DNA of 64,000 nt, from contig JADLSH010000217.1 in assembly GCA_016169945.1 (NCBI GenBank), forward strand, positions 868,001-932,000, in the 5' to 3' direction. Shown here piece after piece: positions 55,336-64,000 of this stretch (positions are counted from its first letter, which is position 1; the number at the start of each line of letters is the position of its first letter). The notes below the pieces were generated by a model. That model ran no database searches. It was not told the DNA's origin and worked only from the letters and a program-made list of their open reading frames with translations. Made by a program: the position numbers and the translations under genes. This DNA is from Trachythela sp. YZ-2020. Taxonomy: Eukaryota; Cnidaria; Anthozoa; Malacalcyonacea; Clavulariidae.

Positions 55336-56665
55336 ATGTATCTCGTACATTCCAAGTCACAAGAATGCACAAAGACAGAACTCGATCTGTTCTCCATACC
55401 TCCAACACAAGTCAGTTTGGAAAAAGGACATTGGATAGATCATCAACCTGTTTCCAGTGTATCAGACGGTGGTCCAATCACGTTCCTGTCTCCAGGCACT
55501 GAAGATTATGTCGATTTATCAAAAACGATTCTTGTGGTGAGAGCAAAAGTGACTAAAGGAGACGGTGCAAATCTTGACGCAGACGAAAAGGTCGGAGTTG
55601 TGAACAATTTCATACACAGTCTGTTCAAACAAGTCGACGTGTTTTTGAAAGAAAAGCAAGTGACACAAGCCACTGGAACTTACACGTACCGTGCATATCT
55701 GGAAACCCTCCTCAATTATAATCCGTCAGCGAAAGAGTCACAAATTACCAGCTCTATGTTTTATAAAGACACGGGAGGGAAAATGGACGTTGCCGACCCA
55801 ACATTAGCAGGTGCCGCAGCCAACCTTGGTCTTAAAGCAAGATATGAATTCAGCAAGACAAGTGGAACTATTGAAATGACCGGACTTATATTCAGCGATA
55901 TATTTTTCACCGAACGTCTCCTGGCTAAGTTTTGTTGACTTGAAAGTTATTCTGAATCGAAGTAGTAAAGAGTTTTGTCTGATGGCGTCTGAGGACGATG
56001 TTGATTACAGAGTAAAGCTAATCGATGCCTATCTCAAGATGCGTAAGGTGAAAGTTAGTCCAAGCATTTCCGTGGCTCATGAAATTGCATTGAAAAAAGG
56101 ACCGGCTATCTATCCTATTCGTCGCGCGGAGTGCAAGAGTTTCATTGTTCCCGCAGGAAATCCCTCTCTGAGGAAAGATAACATCTTTAATGGACTTGTA
56201 CCGAAGTCGTTTGTCTTTGGATTGGTCGATAGCGCAGCGTTTAATGGCGCATACAAGAAGAATCCGTATAACTTTCAGCATTTTAACGTGTCCTCTATTG
56301 GAATAACCGTGAATGGAGAAGATATGCCGTTTAAACCGATGCAGCTTTCCTTTGGTGCAAACCCCAGATTTGTTGAAGCATTCAGTACATTGTTTTCTGG
56401 TTCGGGAAAATTGTATTACAACACAGGGAACGATATAACACGAGAAGAATTTCCAAAAGGATATGCAGTTTATGCTTTCGATCTGACTCCAGATATGTGT
56501 GGATCCTCACCCCATTTTAATGCTGTTCAACGAGGAAATCTAGCAGTTGACATCAAGTTCTCTGTGGCACCGGCAGCAGCTGTGAGTCTCGTCTGTTACG
56601 GGGAATTTGAAAACCTGATTCAAATTGATGCTGAGAGAAACGTCGTTTACGACTACTGTGGATAG
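55336..56665 (+). pseudogene. Major capsid protein, double jelly roll (one frameshift)
   Basis: Two abutting frames, 55336-55938 (200 codons) and 55940-56665 (241 codons), together have the length and motifs of a Polinton major capsid protein. The first shows DLFSIPPTQVSLEKGHW, HSLFKQVDVFL and YRAYLETLLNY; the second SFGANPRF and the C-terminal GEFENLIQID. The frame is lost near 55920-55937 between the two jelly rolls. As it stands only the first half could be made. Confidence 0.85.
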
Positions 56666-57196
56666 ATGAACACCACGCAGATAACTCGTGTATTGGAACA
56701 AGATCCTGTGACAAGCAAACAGTTTTGTGGCGTGTTTCCTAGTGATAAATTACCTCAGACGATCGATAAATATCCGTGTGGATTTATCGCAAAAACCGAT
56801 CCGAGCAGTGAACCTGGAACGCATTGGGTGGCCTTTTACTTTCCATCGGACGAGAGAGGAGAATTCTTCGACAGTTATGGACAGCCACCAGATTACTATA
56901 GGAATTCGTTTGGAGACTTTTTAGAGTCTTATGAATGGGAATTTAACACTCGTAAACTACAAAGTGCATGGTCAGATGTGTGTGGCCAGTATTGCATATT
57001 TTACCTTAGCCATAGAGCACGAGGACAAAGCATGAATAAAATCGTGCAGTTGTTTAGTAACGATACTATGTTAAATGACGCAAAAGTGTCTCGGTTTGTT
57101 AAAACTCATTATAAAGTTATGTTAAAACAGCCCTATATTGGCCTTAATCAGTTTAGTAAAAAACTGTTTGAAAAATTATGTTATAATAAATGTTAA
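56666..57196 (+). CDS. pro: Adenain-like cysteine protease (C5 family)
   Basis: 176 codons, intact. Catalytic His in GTHWVAFYF (about residue 52), acidic partner in EFFDSYGQPP (about 69), and Cys in SDVCGQYCIFYLSH (about 107), the H-D-C order of adenovirus-type proteases. In virions such enzymes mature capsid and core proteins. It directly follows the major capsid stop, in the same transcription unit. Length agrees with the family (about 170-200). Confidence 0.85.
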   Translation: MNTTQITRVLEQDPVTSKQFCGVFPSDKLPQTIDKYPCGFIAKTDPSSEPGTHWVAFYFPSDERGEFFDSYGQPPDYYRNSFGDFLESYEWEFNTRKLQSAWSDVCGQYCIFYLSHRARGQSMNKIVQLFSNDTMLNDAKVSRFVKTHYKVMLKQPYIGLNQFSKKLFEKLCYNKC

Positions 57197-57351
57197 AAAA
57201 TTCAATGTATGTGTGTTTTGATTTCTAGTCCCACAATGCCTTTAGCGCTTTAAAAAACAAAAATGACAAGAAGAGTCTTATTACCGTGCCAAAAATGACA
57301 GGAAAAGACTTTAAAAATTTATTAACTTCAAAACAATTACATGTTGTTTAT
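57197..57351. other. Convergent intergenic region of the Polinton
   Basis: Short AT-rich gap between the rightward protease and the leftward genes. An aataaa at 57185 overlapping the protease end and a ttattta motif near 57349 could serve as polyadenylation signals for the two convergent units. Confidence 0.45.
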
Positions 57352-58041
57352 TTAATATCTAAGCCATCGTTTTTGAGGTTGTTCCGGTTTTTCTTCACGT
57401 TTCTTTAGAAAGGTTTGCAAATACTTTAAGGGGGTTGTACGCTGTGAGCTTGTACCCCGCTGGCTTGCACGTTGCGGACTGCTGTAATGAACCTCTTTCT
57501 CGCCAGACGAACTGTCCATTTGGGCTTGTCTCCATCTTTCCTCATTCCTTACAAGATCTGTAGGCATATTCATCTTTGATAAAGCACGGAAAAATTCGTT
57601 CGAACCTGTAGGATTAAAATTCTTTCTCCCTCTCATGGCATCGCTGTTGAGATCTGATATGTTTGACTGTGGAATTTTCCTACCGTCCAGGTTGACTTGT
57701 CCAGATTCATCCCAAGAAATAACGTCCGGTCTTGCTTTCAAACGGTTTAAAAGTGCCGTAGCTCTTGGACGCATTGTTTTAGGTATATGGTCGACAATGG
57801 TCACATCAGATAAACGAGCTCTCTCTCCAGGCAAAATCTCTTCTTTGTTTTCAATGTGAGGTGCTATCCGAACGGTTGGTATTTGACTGTCCTTTTGACG
57901 TCTTAGATCTAGATAACGTTCCATGTTCGCATAGTATAGTTTTATGTTGGCCATAAGCGGTGACGTTTCAAGCCTTTGTTTCTGTTCGTATCTATGCAAC
58001 ACATCCTCAGGGACCAATACCATTCGTTTGGTATGCTTCAT
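57352..58041 (-). CDS. Conserved Polinton protein of unknown function
   Basis: 229 codons, intact. It starts MKHTKRMVLVPEDVLHRYEQ with ETSPLMANI shortly after. A central RARLSD...DHIPKTMRPRATALLNRL region follows, and a long proline/serine/arginine-rich C-terminal half that is probably disordered. I recognise the V(L)VPEDVLHR..K...TSP start as common among Polintons in the gene next to the pX-like gene, but no activity is known to me. Its ATG overlaps the stop of the upstream gene (58038) by 4 bases. Confidence 0.55.
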   Translation of the reverse strand: MKHTKRMVLVPEDVLHRYEQKQRLETSPLMANIKLYYANMERYLDLRRQKDSQIPTVRIAPHIENKEEILPGERARLSDVTIVDHIPKTMRPRATALLNRLKARPDVISWDESGQVNLDGRKIPQSNISDLNSDAMRGRKNFNPTGSNEFFRALSKMNMPTDLVRNEERWRQAQMDSSSGEKEVHYSSPQRASQRGTSSQRTTPLKYLQTFLKKREEKPEQPQKRWLRY

Positions 58042-58367
58042 TTTATAAGTAAGCTACTTAGCACGCTTAACACAGGCGGCAGTAAGGCAGCTAGTAGGTT
58101 CCCTCCTTTCTGATTAAGGTGTTTCTTCTTCTGTTTTCTTGACACCTTTTTATTGGCCAAGGCACGGAGATGTGTCTTGTAGCGCACCAAACGTCGCTTT
58201 TGAGGAGGTGTTAGAGGGATAACGCCTTTAAGTAAATTCAGTGAACACTCACAAATAGCCGTGATCACATCCGCGGGAACATTATCGATAAGCAATTTTC
58301 GCAATTTAGGTTTACATTTCACTATGACTTGAAGATAGGGAAGACTTCCTTTCATGTGCTTCGACAT
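58038..58367 (-). CDS. pX-like small virion protein
   Basis: 109 codons from the first ATG (MSKHMKGSLPYLQVIVKCKP). Helical LPYLQVIVKCKPKLRKLLI, then AICECSLNLLKG and PLTPPQKRRLVRYKTHLRAL. A basic stretch follows (SRKQKKKHLNQKGG), then a hydrophobic tail NLLAALLPPVLSVLSSLL. A basic segment with QKGG before a hydrophobic tail is characteristic of the adenovirus pX-like protein of Polintons. The GG may be a protease cleavage site, though the residue before it departs from the usual consensus. Confidence 0.65.
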   Translation of the reverse strand: MSKHMKGSLPYLQVIVKCKPKLRKLLIDNVPADVITAICECSLNLLKGVIPLTPPQKRRLVRYKTHLRALANKKVSRKQKKKHLNQKGGNLLAALLPPVLSVLSSLLIK

Positions 58368-58401
58368 CTCGCAAATGATGGGTTTAGGTGACACACGCAA
58401 C

Positions 58402-59018
58402 TTAAGTACGTTTCATGTAAACAACTTGTCTTTCCCCTGGAAGAATGTTTGTTCTAAGACGTACGTTTTCTGGTGTCAACTGATGACAATCAATCATTAA
58501 ATATCCATATGGTTTACTTGTAGCATCGTTAAATGATTCTAATAGGTAATTCGTGTCTCTTGGATACATCTGACTTGCCAAGGTTGCAATACCAAGCGAA
58601 TCGCGCGGGTTTCGGAATATCATCATATAGTGGGAATTTAAACTGATCGTTCGTGACAATTTACCAGGTGGAAATAGGTTTTGGGTAAGGAATAAAACGG
58701 TGATGAGAACCTCGAGTAAATAGATCCGACATGCGTTGATCATTAGAGCATTGAGACATCAAATCATCCAGTATGACTAGAGATTATTCACACCCATCCG
58801 TCGGTCGGAAAACCTTCCATCAATTCAACGTTTGGTAGGGTTCTCGATAACTCATCAAATTCTTTTTGATATTCTCCATAACAATATATCACTTTGGCTG
58901 GAACAGGATAAAACAATTCTTCCATATGATGTAGCATAGAACGAACCAAATACGATTTCCCACTCTCGCTTTGTCCACAAATATAAAAATTTGCAGGTGT
59001 TTTAAATCTCACATCCAT
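58402..59018 (-). pseudogene. Packaging ATPase, A32/FtsK-HerA type (broken)
   Basis: Begins MDVRFKTPANFYICGQSESG; the Walker A is GQSESGKSY (about 58970). The frame closes at 58788. A hydrophobic strand ending in two aspartates (Walker B) is visible near 58755-58770 in another frame. The C-terminal part (VLFLTQNLFPPGKLSRTISL, with sensor Q-N) reads in the 58402-58743 frame. At least two frame changes and a stop lie between 58700 and 58790. The enzyme would pump DNA into capsids; this copy cannot. Confidence 0.8.
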
Positions 59019-59070
59019 CGTGTCCACAAGCAAACAACATAATAAGGTTTATTTCATAGGCCCCTGTACT

Positions 59071-59433
59071 TTATAGCGAAAATATGCGTTTAGCGAAAGA
59101 AATCATTTTGCGGAAAAAACTTTCTTCGATCTTGAACTTTGTGAAGTCAATGGTTTTTAAAACTGATGCAACTAGTCGTACAGCTCTACGCGTAACGTGT
59201 TCGGAGCAAGAGTCATTCATCACATAAACCTTTGTTAGGTAAGCTTTGGCACGACCAAAATTGATAACATTCGTTTCGTGAAAAAGCGTAGTTAGATCAC
59301 AGGAATAAACACGCGTTGTCATTTGTTCATACAGTGTTTTGTGATGTTCAAGACAAATATTTATATGATGCGATAACGTTTTCATGTCAATGTCAACGTT
59401 ATTTTTCTGAAGCTCATCCAAAATCACTTCCAT
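59071..59433 (-). CDS. Small all-helical protein with Bcl-2 BH1-like motif
   Basis: 120 codons, intact, ATG at 59433. Predicted almost wholly helical. TLFHETNVINFGRAKAYL resembles the BH1 region of Bcl-2 proteins (LF....VNWGR..A). A second amphipathic helix pair and KIEESFFRKM sit where BH2 would fall. Length suits viral Bcl-2 homologues, which block host apoptosis. It lies between the ATPase and the zf-GRF gene on the same strand. The assignment rests on motif shape only; BH2 lacks the usual tryptophans. A different small helical protein is possible. Confidence 0.4.
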   Translation of the reverse strand: MEVILDELQKNNVDIDMKTLSHHINICLEHHKTLYEQMTTRVYSCDLTTLFHETNVINFGRAKAYLTKVYVMNDSCSEHVTRRAVRLVASVLKTIDFTKFKIEESFFRKMISFAKRIFSL

Positions 59434-59549
59434 ACTGCACAGTCAAAGACAGAATGAATACAGAAAGTAAACAACGTATTTATTTATAACCATAAAATAC
59501 AAATAGATGTAAATCTAGACAGAATAATGTTCTGAAGTTAATTAATGTT

Positions 59550-60175
59550 CTAATTAATGTTCATGTTCTGAAAACTACGTGTTAAATCATCAAAGCAATT
59601 TTTAAAATAGTTCTCTTCTTCTCGGCCTTGTACTGGTCCAGGCATAGTGAAGTTTACAGGCTGCAGCAAACCTTCTTCTTCGGGAGCCCATTCAAAATAT
59701 CGACATGAGTTTTCCTTGTCGCTAGGACAACAGAAAAACATACGATCCTTGTTGACACCTTCTTTTTTGCCTTTTCGGGATGCACACGGGAGTCTGTGAT
59801 GACAAGTCGGTCTCGTTGGCGGTAACACATCACCCCATACCCAAAATGAACATGGACTCTTTTTGTCAGAACACACGAAAAACGGTCTTCCGCAACTCTC
59901 TTTCATCAAATCTTTGACCACACGCATTCTTGCAAGCTTATGATGTTCATCGCACCGAGGATGAGGATGCTCCGTACATCTCCAAGCTGTTATGGCTTTT
60001 TCATACATGTAGCCTTCATCTTCCGCACAGAAGAAATTGCAGGTAGGGTTTTGACCACAAAACCAAAAGGATCCATTACTTGTTGTGGAATAGGCAGCAG
60101 GCTTTCCATGTAAACAATTGATTTTGTTAAGTTCTCTTTGTTAAAGCCGTATACAGAATAACAGATATCCCACAT
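59550..60175 (-). pseudogene. zf-GRF repeat protein of the Polinton (frameshifted start)
   Basis: Main frame 59550-60008 (152 codons) holds GRF-type zinc-finger patterns: CTEHPHPRC...GRPFFVCSD...PCSFWVW, then CHHRLPC...RMFFCCPSD...CRYFEWAPEE. Upstream of the ATG at 60008 the same frame stays open to about 60130 and encodes another such finger (SFWFCGQNPTCNFFCAEDE). The likely true start (MWDICYSVYGF, 60175) lies in another frame, so the N-terminus is frameshifted near 60120. GRF fingers bind DNA and are common in nucleic-acid enzymes. Confidence 0.65.
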
Positions 60176-60194
60176 CGGCTAAATTTTATACTCT

Positions 60195-60417
60195 CTCTTG
60201 CCATCAGGTCTCAGGAAAATGATGACATACACGCGTAGATACGCGGAAACACGCGTAGATACGCAGAAACATAAGTAGATACATGTAGATGCGCGTATCT
60301 ACGCATATCCGCATGCATCTACATGTATCTACGCGTATCTACGCAAATGACGTCATATGGCGAGATCCTCAAAATGCTGACGTCACTTCCGGCGCTAGAT
60401 GGGGGGTATTATGTACT
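60195..60417. repeat. Polinton right TIR
   Basis: Inverse of the left TIR. It has TGACGTCA at 60348-60355 and 60378-60385 and the acgcgtagat decamer mosaic inside. It ends ATTATGTACT, then GGCATG. The zf-GRF gene starts only about 20 bp inside it, so TIR sequence may act as promoter. Confidence 0.9.
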
Positions 60418-60423
60418 GGCATG

Positions 60424-60444
60424 AAAGAGGATGTCCAAGAATAT
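60424..60444 (+). pseudogene. Ginger-like exon 2, remainder after the Polinton
   Basis: Seven codons (KEDVQEY) continue the zinc-finger frame from 46688 and end at a consensus donor gtgagt (60445). In H2C2 fingers the sequence GM..DV..YV leads to the two zinc cysteines, which would come from the next exon. Confidence 0.6.
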
Positions 60445-60729
60445 GTGAGTTTATAGAAATACTGTACTATTAGTTCATGTTTTGTGATAACAAAATGTAT
60501 TAACGCATTAAAGGCTACTCTTGTTAAAACATTAAGCAGCAATACACCCTACTATTTGTTAATGTGTTAATGCCAGACAGTATTACTTGTCAGGAGAAAA
60601 TCGTTCTAAGAAATTACAGGCGTGCTTTTACTAAACAGTGGATCAAAATTTGATATTTCTAATATAGATCATGTCATGTCATAAATGCCAGATTTATAGC
60701 AAGATAAAAACGCAAGCGCCAGAGCTTAT
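60445..60729. other. Probable intron of the Ginger-like gene
   Basis: From gtgagt at 60445 to an acceptor-like cactgttag ending near 60759. No repeats or frames of note. Confidence 0.4.
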
Positions 60730-62012
60730 AGGAAATTAAATATTTTTTATCACTGTTAGGGTCACAGAAATTGACAACATGCAAAGGGCAACCCTTGTTC
60801 CCTTTAAGGACGATGCAGCATCTCTCAAAAATAGTACCATATGATCAACTGAGACCATACAAGACAAGCGAGCTTCATGGCATGCAAAAAACTGATCAAA
60901 ACACAGACTTTTCATCATTATCTGACGACTGTTCATCATCATCTGACAACATCCAATCACTATTAGATGGCACTCCACGACCCCGTAGCAACACCATGTA
61001 ATGACGACAGTCCAATACTGATTCATGACAGGCCACCATTGACCAAAGACAGTCCACCACTCATTCATGGCAGTCCACCACAATCTTACAACAGCAACAA
61101 CGAGACTGACAAGAAGAAGAGTACAATACTGATCACAACAAGACTAACGACAACAAGACTGATCACAACAAGACTAACAACAACAAGTCTAACGACAACA
61201 AGTCTTACAACGATAACAGCAACACTGCTGCCCCAGCTAAGCGTAACAGCAAGAAGTTAAAATGAGCTCGAGGTCACAGACACAATGGTGTGTTGAAATG
61301 CACAGCAAATGGAAATCCAGAAAAGTTGATAGTAACCATAATGGAAGAAGACTACTAGCTTACCGGTGAACATATTGATTATGCGCAATGGTTATTGTCA
61401 AAACAATTCCCAGACTCAAAAGGGCTGCATTCAGTTTTGGCCTTTGAAAGAAAACCGCCTAAAGTCCAGAAAGGTACTACATGTTGGAGGAAATCACTGG
61501 GTAACAGTCACAGACATCGGGTGTCAGGAGAACAGAATTAAAGTCGTCGACACTCTTCGTCAAAAACTTTCAAAGAAAGAGAAACAAAAATTGTTCGTCC
61601 TTACCAGTGCTGCTCAATACCAGCTTATCGCATATGGTCATTGAGTGGCCATCGATGCAACGACAAAGAGGGAATCCGATTGTGGCCTTTTGCTGTGGCA
61701 GTCGCAACTAGTCTTCTCAATGGAGGAGACCCAGGTTCGAAGAGCTACGACCAGAGTGTCATGAGAGGACATTTGGCTGTTTGCTTCCACTGCGAAGAAT
61801 TGGCTGTATTCCCAGTATCATTATCAAAATGTGTGATCAATGATAAAAAGGAAGACACTATTGAAGTATTCTGCCATTGCAGAATGCCATTCAAAGATGG
61901 TGTTTGCATGATTGAATGCTCTGTTTGTTTGGAATGGTTTCACCGATCTTGTGACAAGGTCCCAAGAACTGTTATGGAGAAAACTTTATTTCATTGTATG
62001 AACTGTGAATAG
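60730..62012 (+). pseudogene. Ginger-like gene 3' part: Ulp1-like peptidase and PHD remnants
   Basis: After a probable acceptor, SQKLTTCKGQPLFPLRTM resembles the end of an H2C2 finger region. The integrase DDE core that should follow is absent. A low-complexity serine/threonine/proline stretch comes next, with an acaacaagact tandem repeat (61130-61210). Then a Ulp1-like region in several frames: HIDYAQWLLSKQFPDSKG (about 61370), GGNHWVTVTDIG (catalytic-His position, about 61490) and RLWPFAVAVATSLL. Last is a PHD finger: CHCRMPFKDGVC..., CSVCLEWFHRSC, CMNC. Frameshifts and stops make it a pseudogene. aataaaat follows at 62046. Confidence 0.65.
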
Positions 62013-62139
62013 TTTGTTAATCAGTATAATTGTAAATAAGAGTGTAAATAAAATTATATAGAGTAAAGTAAATTCACAGATCACAAAATAGCACCAATGA
62101 AATTTTGCTGTGTGCTTCTTGAAATTTGTATAATACCCT

Positions 62140-62369
62140 AGACTCAGATTGGGGAGCATTCAGACCAGTTTCCATACTCTCCAGTCTGAGTGATCTCATT
62201 TAAAAAATTATAACAGGAGATACCCCAGACTGGGGAGCATTCAGACCAATCTCGATACTCCCCAATCTGAGTTATCTCATTTAAAAAATTATAACAGGAG
62301 ATACCCCAGACTGGGGAGCATTCAGACCAGTCACGATACTCTCCAGTCTGAGTGATCTCATTTTTAAAA
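62140..62369. repeat. 81-bp satellite, left block (about 3 copies)
   Basis: Unit: taccccagactggggagcat, then tcagaccaatctcgatactc, cccaatctgag, and ttatctcatttaaaaaatta. Spacing is 81 bp (62221 to 62302). Units contain the palindrome CCCCAGACTGGGG. The block is cut at 62370 by a Helitron-like element and resumes at 63555. Confidence 0.9.
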
Positions 62370-63554
62370 CTAGAAATACATGCATGCAACAACCCCTCGC
62401 CACAGCTAAACAACAACAGTTTCCAACATTATACTAAGCTTTTTTGTTGCAAAATCTGCGATGCAAAACGCAGGAAAAAGGCCGTTACACCAGCAGTTTT
62501 TCTGCTGGAAATGGGATTCGGTAAATCACTGGCCGCGTAGTGTTTGGTATCTTCGATTCAGGCATAATTTTCGCTAAAAAACAGAATTGAATTATCTACC
62601 CTCCCCCCTCCATTTATGACGCACTCAAAGGACAGCGTCATATAAGTGAACTTCTTGACATAAGTGTTTTCGTTCATTTCAAATGAGTTTGAAGGAAAAC
62701 AATACTCTAATAGCTTGAAAGGAAAACTGTAAGGAAACCGGGAAATATATATACATGGTTTCTTGAAAGATACGCAACGGAAATATTTCTTAAGTAGTGG
62801 AAGCACTGTCGTCATAGCAACACTGACACAAAATAATACATTTTTTTAGCGTACAAAACAGGATACAAATCGGCCAAAAATAACTAAAAAATAGTTGTTT
62901 TAGCTATAGAATTCCCGAATTTATGATGTAGGTATGGTATTATTCGTTATATGAGCTTTAAACTAATGTAAAATTCAACATTCCGTTCAAATATAACGTT
63001 TCGAAATGTTCACAAAACTAAACTGCATTTTACCGATAAAAATTCCTTTTTGAATTGAAATCAGTTGATATAAGCGTAAAAATGATTTCGTTCTCCTTTT
63101 AATTTAGACCTTTTTCATCGTATAAAATATACGATACTTTAACCGTAAATAAATGAAAAACTATATATATAAAGCAGGAGTTTTTAGAACAAAAATACAC
63201 CAACACTTTTATTGTTTTAATAATATAACAAACCTGCCTCTATTTGGACTCTTCTTATCTTTTTTTGCTAAAGTTAAAGCGATAAGATCCGTCCCACAGA
63301 CACAGCTCTTCCAATAAAGTTCCAAAAGCGACATTTAATTCAGACTTTCTCAAGTTTTTTTATAATCTCACTCACTCCACTCCTGACAATCTGCCATACT
63401 TTTGAGATCAGTGAGATGACCACCCACCAACCTTGAACCACGCGCCCGCGATTATTGATGAACTTTAGATCTCCCTTGGATTTCCTTTTTCCGGGTGTGA
63501 TAAATAACCGAGCGGAATTAGTACCCTCGCCCGGGCTATCGCCCGGCTCGGGGA
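62370..63554 (-). mobile_element. Helitron-like non-autonomous element, copy 2 (1,185 bp)
   Basis: On the minus strand begins TCCCCGAGCCGGGCGATAGC and ends TGTATTTCTAG. It is inserted between A and T of the satellite (aaaa before, ttataacagg after) with no target duplication, as expected for a Helitron. Both ends are shared with copy 1 (23143-23986). The hairpin near the 5' end is conserved, but its inner stem differs by compensating changes (GCCGGGCGATAGCCCGGGC). No Rep/helicase coding. Confidence 0.7.
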
Positions 63555-64000
63555 TTATAACAGGAGATACCCCAGACTGGGGAGCATTCAGACCAGCCTC
63601 GATACTACCCAGCCTGAGTTATCTCTTTTAAAAAAATATAACAGGAGACTCCCCAGACTGGGGAGCATTCAGACCAATCTCGATACTACCCAGTCTGAGT
63701 TATATCTTTTAAAAAGAAATTATAACAGGAGTTACCCCAGACTGGGGAGCATTCAGACCAATCTCAATACTCGCCAGTCTGAGTGATCTCATTAAAAAAA
63801 TTATAACAGGGGATTCCCCAGACTGGGGAGCATTCAGACCAATCTCGATACTCCCCAGTCTGAGTTATATCTTTAAAAATAAATTATAACAGGGGATACC
63901 CAGGATTGGGGAGCATTCAGACCAGTCTCGATACTACCCAGTCTGAATTATATCTTTTAAAAAGAAATTATAACAGGAGTTACCCCAGACTGGTGAGCAT
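63555..64000. repeat. 81-bp satellite, right block (5-6 copies, runs off the window)
   Basis: Continues the satellite with more divergent units of 81-88 bp, some with additional bases in the A/T part (ttttaaaaagaaattataac). The array continues beyond position 64000. Confidence 0.9.

Larger units (their letters stand above)
46689..60417. mobile_element. Polinton/Maverick element, complete from TIR to TIR (13.7 kb)
   Basis: Both ends start AGTA(G/C)ATAATACCCCC and then share a TIR of about 150 bp. A 6-bp target duplication GGCATG flanks the element (46683-46688, 60418-60423). The AG start and 6-bp duplication are hallmarks of Polintons. Rightward genes: PolB, a small protein, integrase, penton, PX-like, major capsid, protease. 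Leftward from the other side: zf-GRF, Bcl-2-like, ATPase, pX-like and a conserved protein, plus two small leftward genes after PolB. Several genes are disrupted, so this copy is not autonomous. Confidence 0.95.

Noticed and set aside
55336..56665. Two separate capsid genes
   Set aside because: Both frames abut and together have the length and conserved ends of one double jelly-roll protein, so a frameshift is the simpler reading.
62144..62416. 90-codon minus-strand repeat protein
   Set aside because: The 81-bp satellite unit is a multiple of three and so stays open by chance; no start context or domain.

Overview
The window is eukaryotic nuclear DNA from an invertebrate animal. It is AT-rich, with GT..AG introns, microsatellites and dense nested transposons. 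The mix of Polinton, Ginger-like, Penelope-like, Helitron-like, hAT-like and Mutator-like elements, plus a large HEPN-STAND-TPR immune-type gene, fits a cnidarian best. A sponge or another marine invertebrate is possible. No bacterial operons, tRNA or rRNA genes were recognised.

Layout. (1) 1-15034 (resuming at 23019-23142) is a tandem array of a non-coding unit of about 3.8 kb in four copies, A to D. Unit B carries two class II insertions with clean 8-bp target-site duplications (TSDs). (2) Unit D is split by a Helitron-like insertion of about 8 kb (15035-23018). It contains a 7.0-kb DNA transposon (15447-22456) with terminal inverted repeats (TIRs). Its broken gene runs from a SAM domain through a transposase-like core to a PHD finger. 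(3) 23143-23986 is a small Helitron-like element; a sibling lies at 62370-63554. (4) 24686-28286 is a Mutator-like element with a 10-bp TSD. It carries a reverse-transcriptase fragment and a kinase N-lobe fragment, so it resembles a Pack-MULE. (5) 28.3-33.5 kb is non-coding, with small MITEs and diverged repeats. (6) 33540-35970 is a head-to-head inverted pair of truncated Penelope-like elements. (7) 36246-43757 is a HEPN-STAND gene with about 43 near-identical 42-residue TPR units. The first 24 are open and the tail is decaying. (8) 43.8-45.1 kb holds a long (GAAA)n tract and a Harbinger-like MITE.

(9) From 45670 to 62012 lies a broken Ginger-like gene (integrase zinc finger, then Ulp1-like and PHD remnants). 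Its second exon is split by a complete-length Polinton/Maverick (46689-60417, 13.7 kb, 6-bp TSD GGCATG). The Polinton encodes protein-primed DNA polymerase B, integrase, penton-type minor capsid protein, a basic core-like protein, double-jelly-roll major capsid protein, an adenain-like protease, a pX-like protein, a packaging ATPase, a zf-GRF protein and several small proteins. One small protein has a Bcl-2 BH1-like motif. Polymerase, integrase, major capsid, ATPase and zf-GRF genes are all broken, so this copy is a provirus-like fossil. The penton, PX-like, pX-like and protease frames remain open.

(10) The window ends in an 81-bp satellite, split by the second Helitron-like element and running off the right edge.

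The only plausible host gene is the HEPN-STAND-TPR gene; everything else is mobile or repetitive DNA. Nesting gives a relative history: array before its insertions, Ginger before Polinton, satellite before Helitron.
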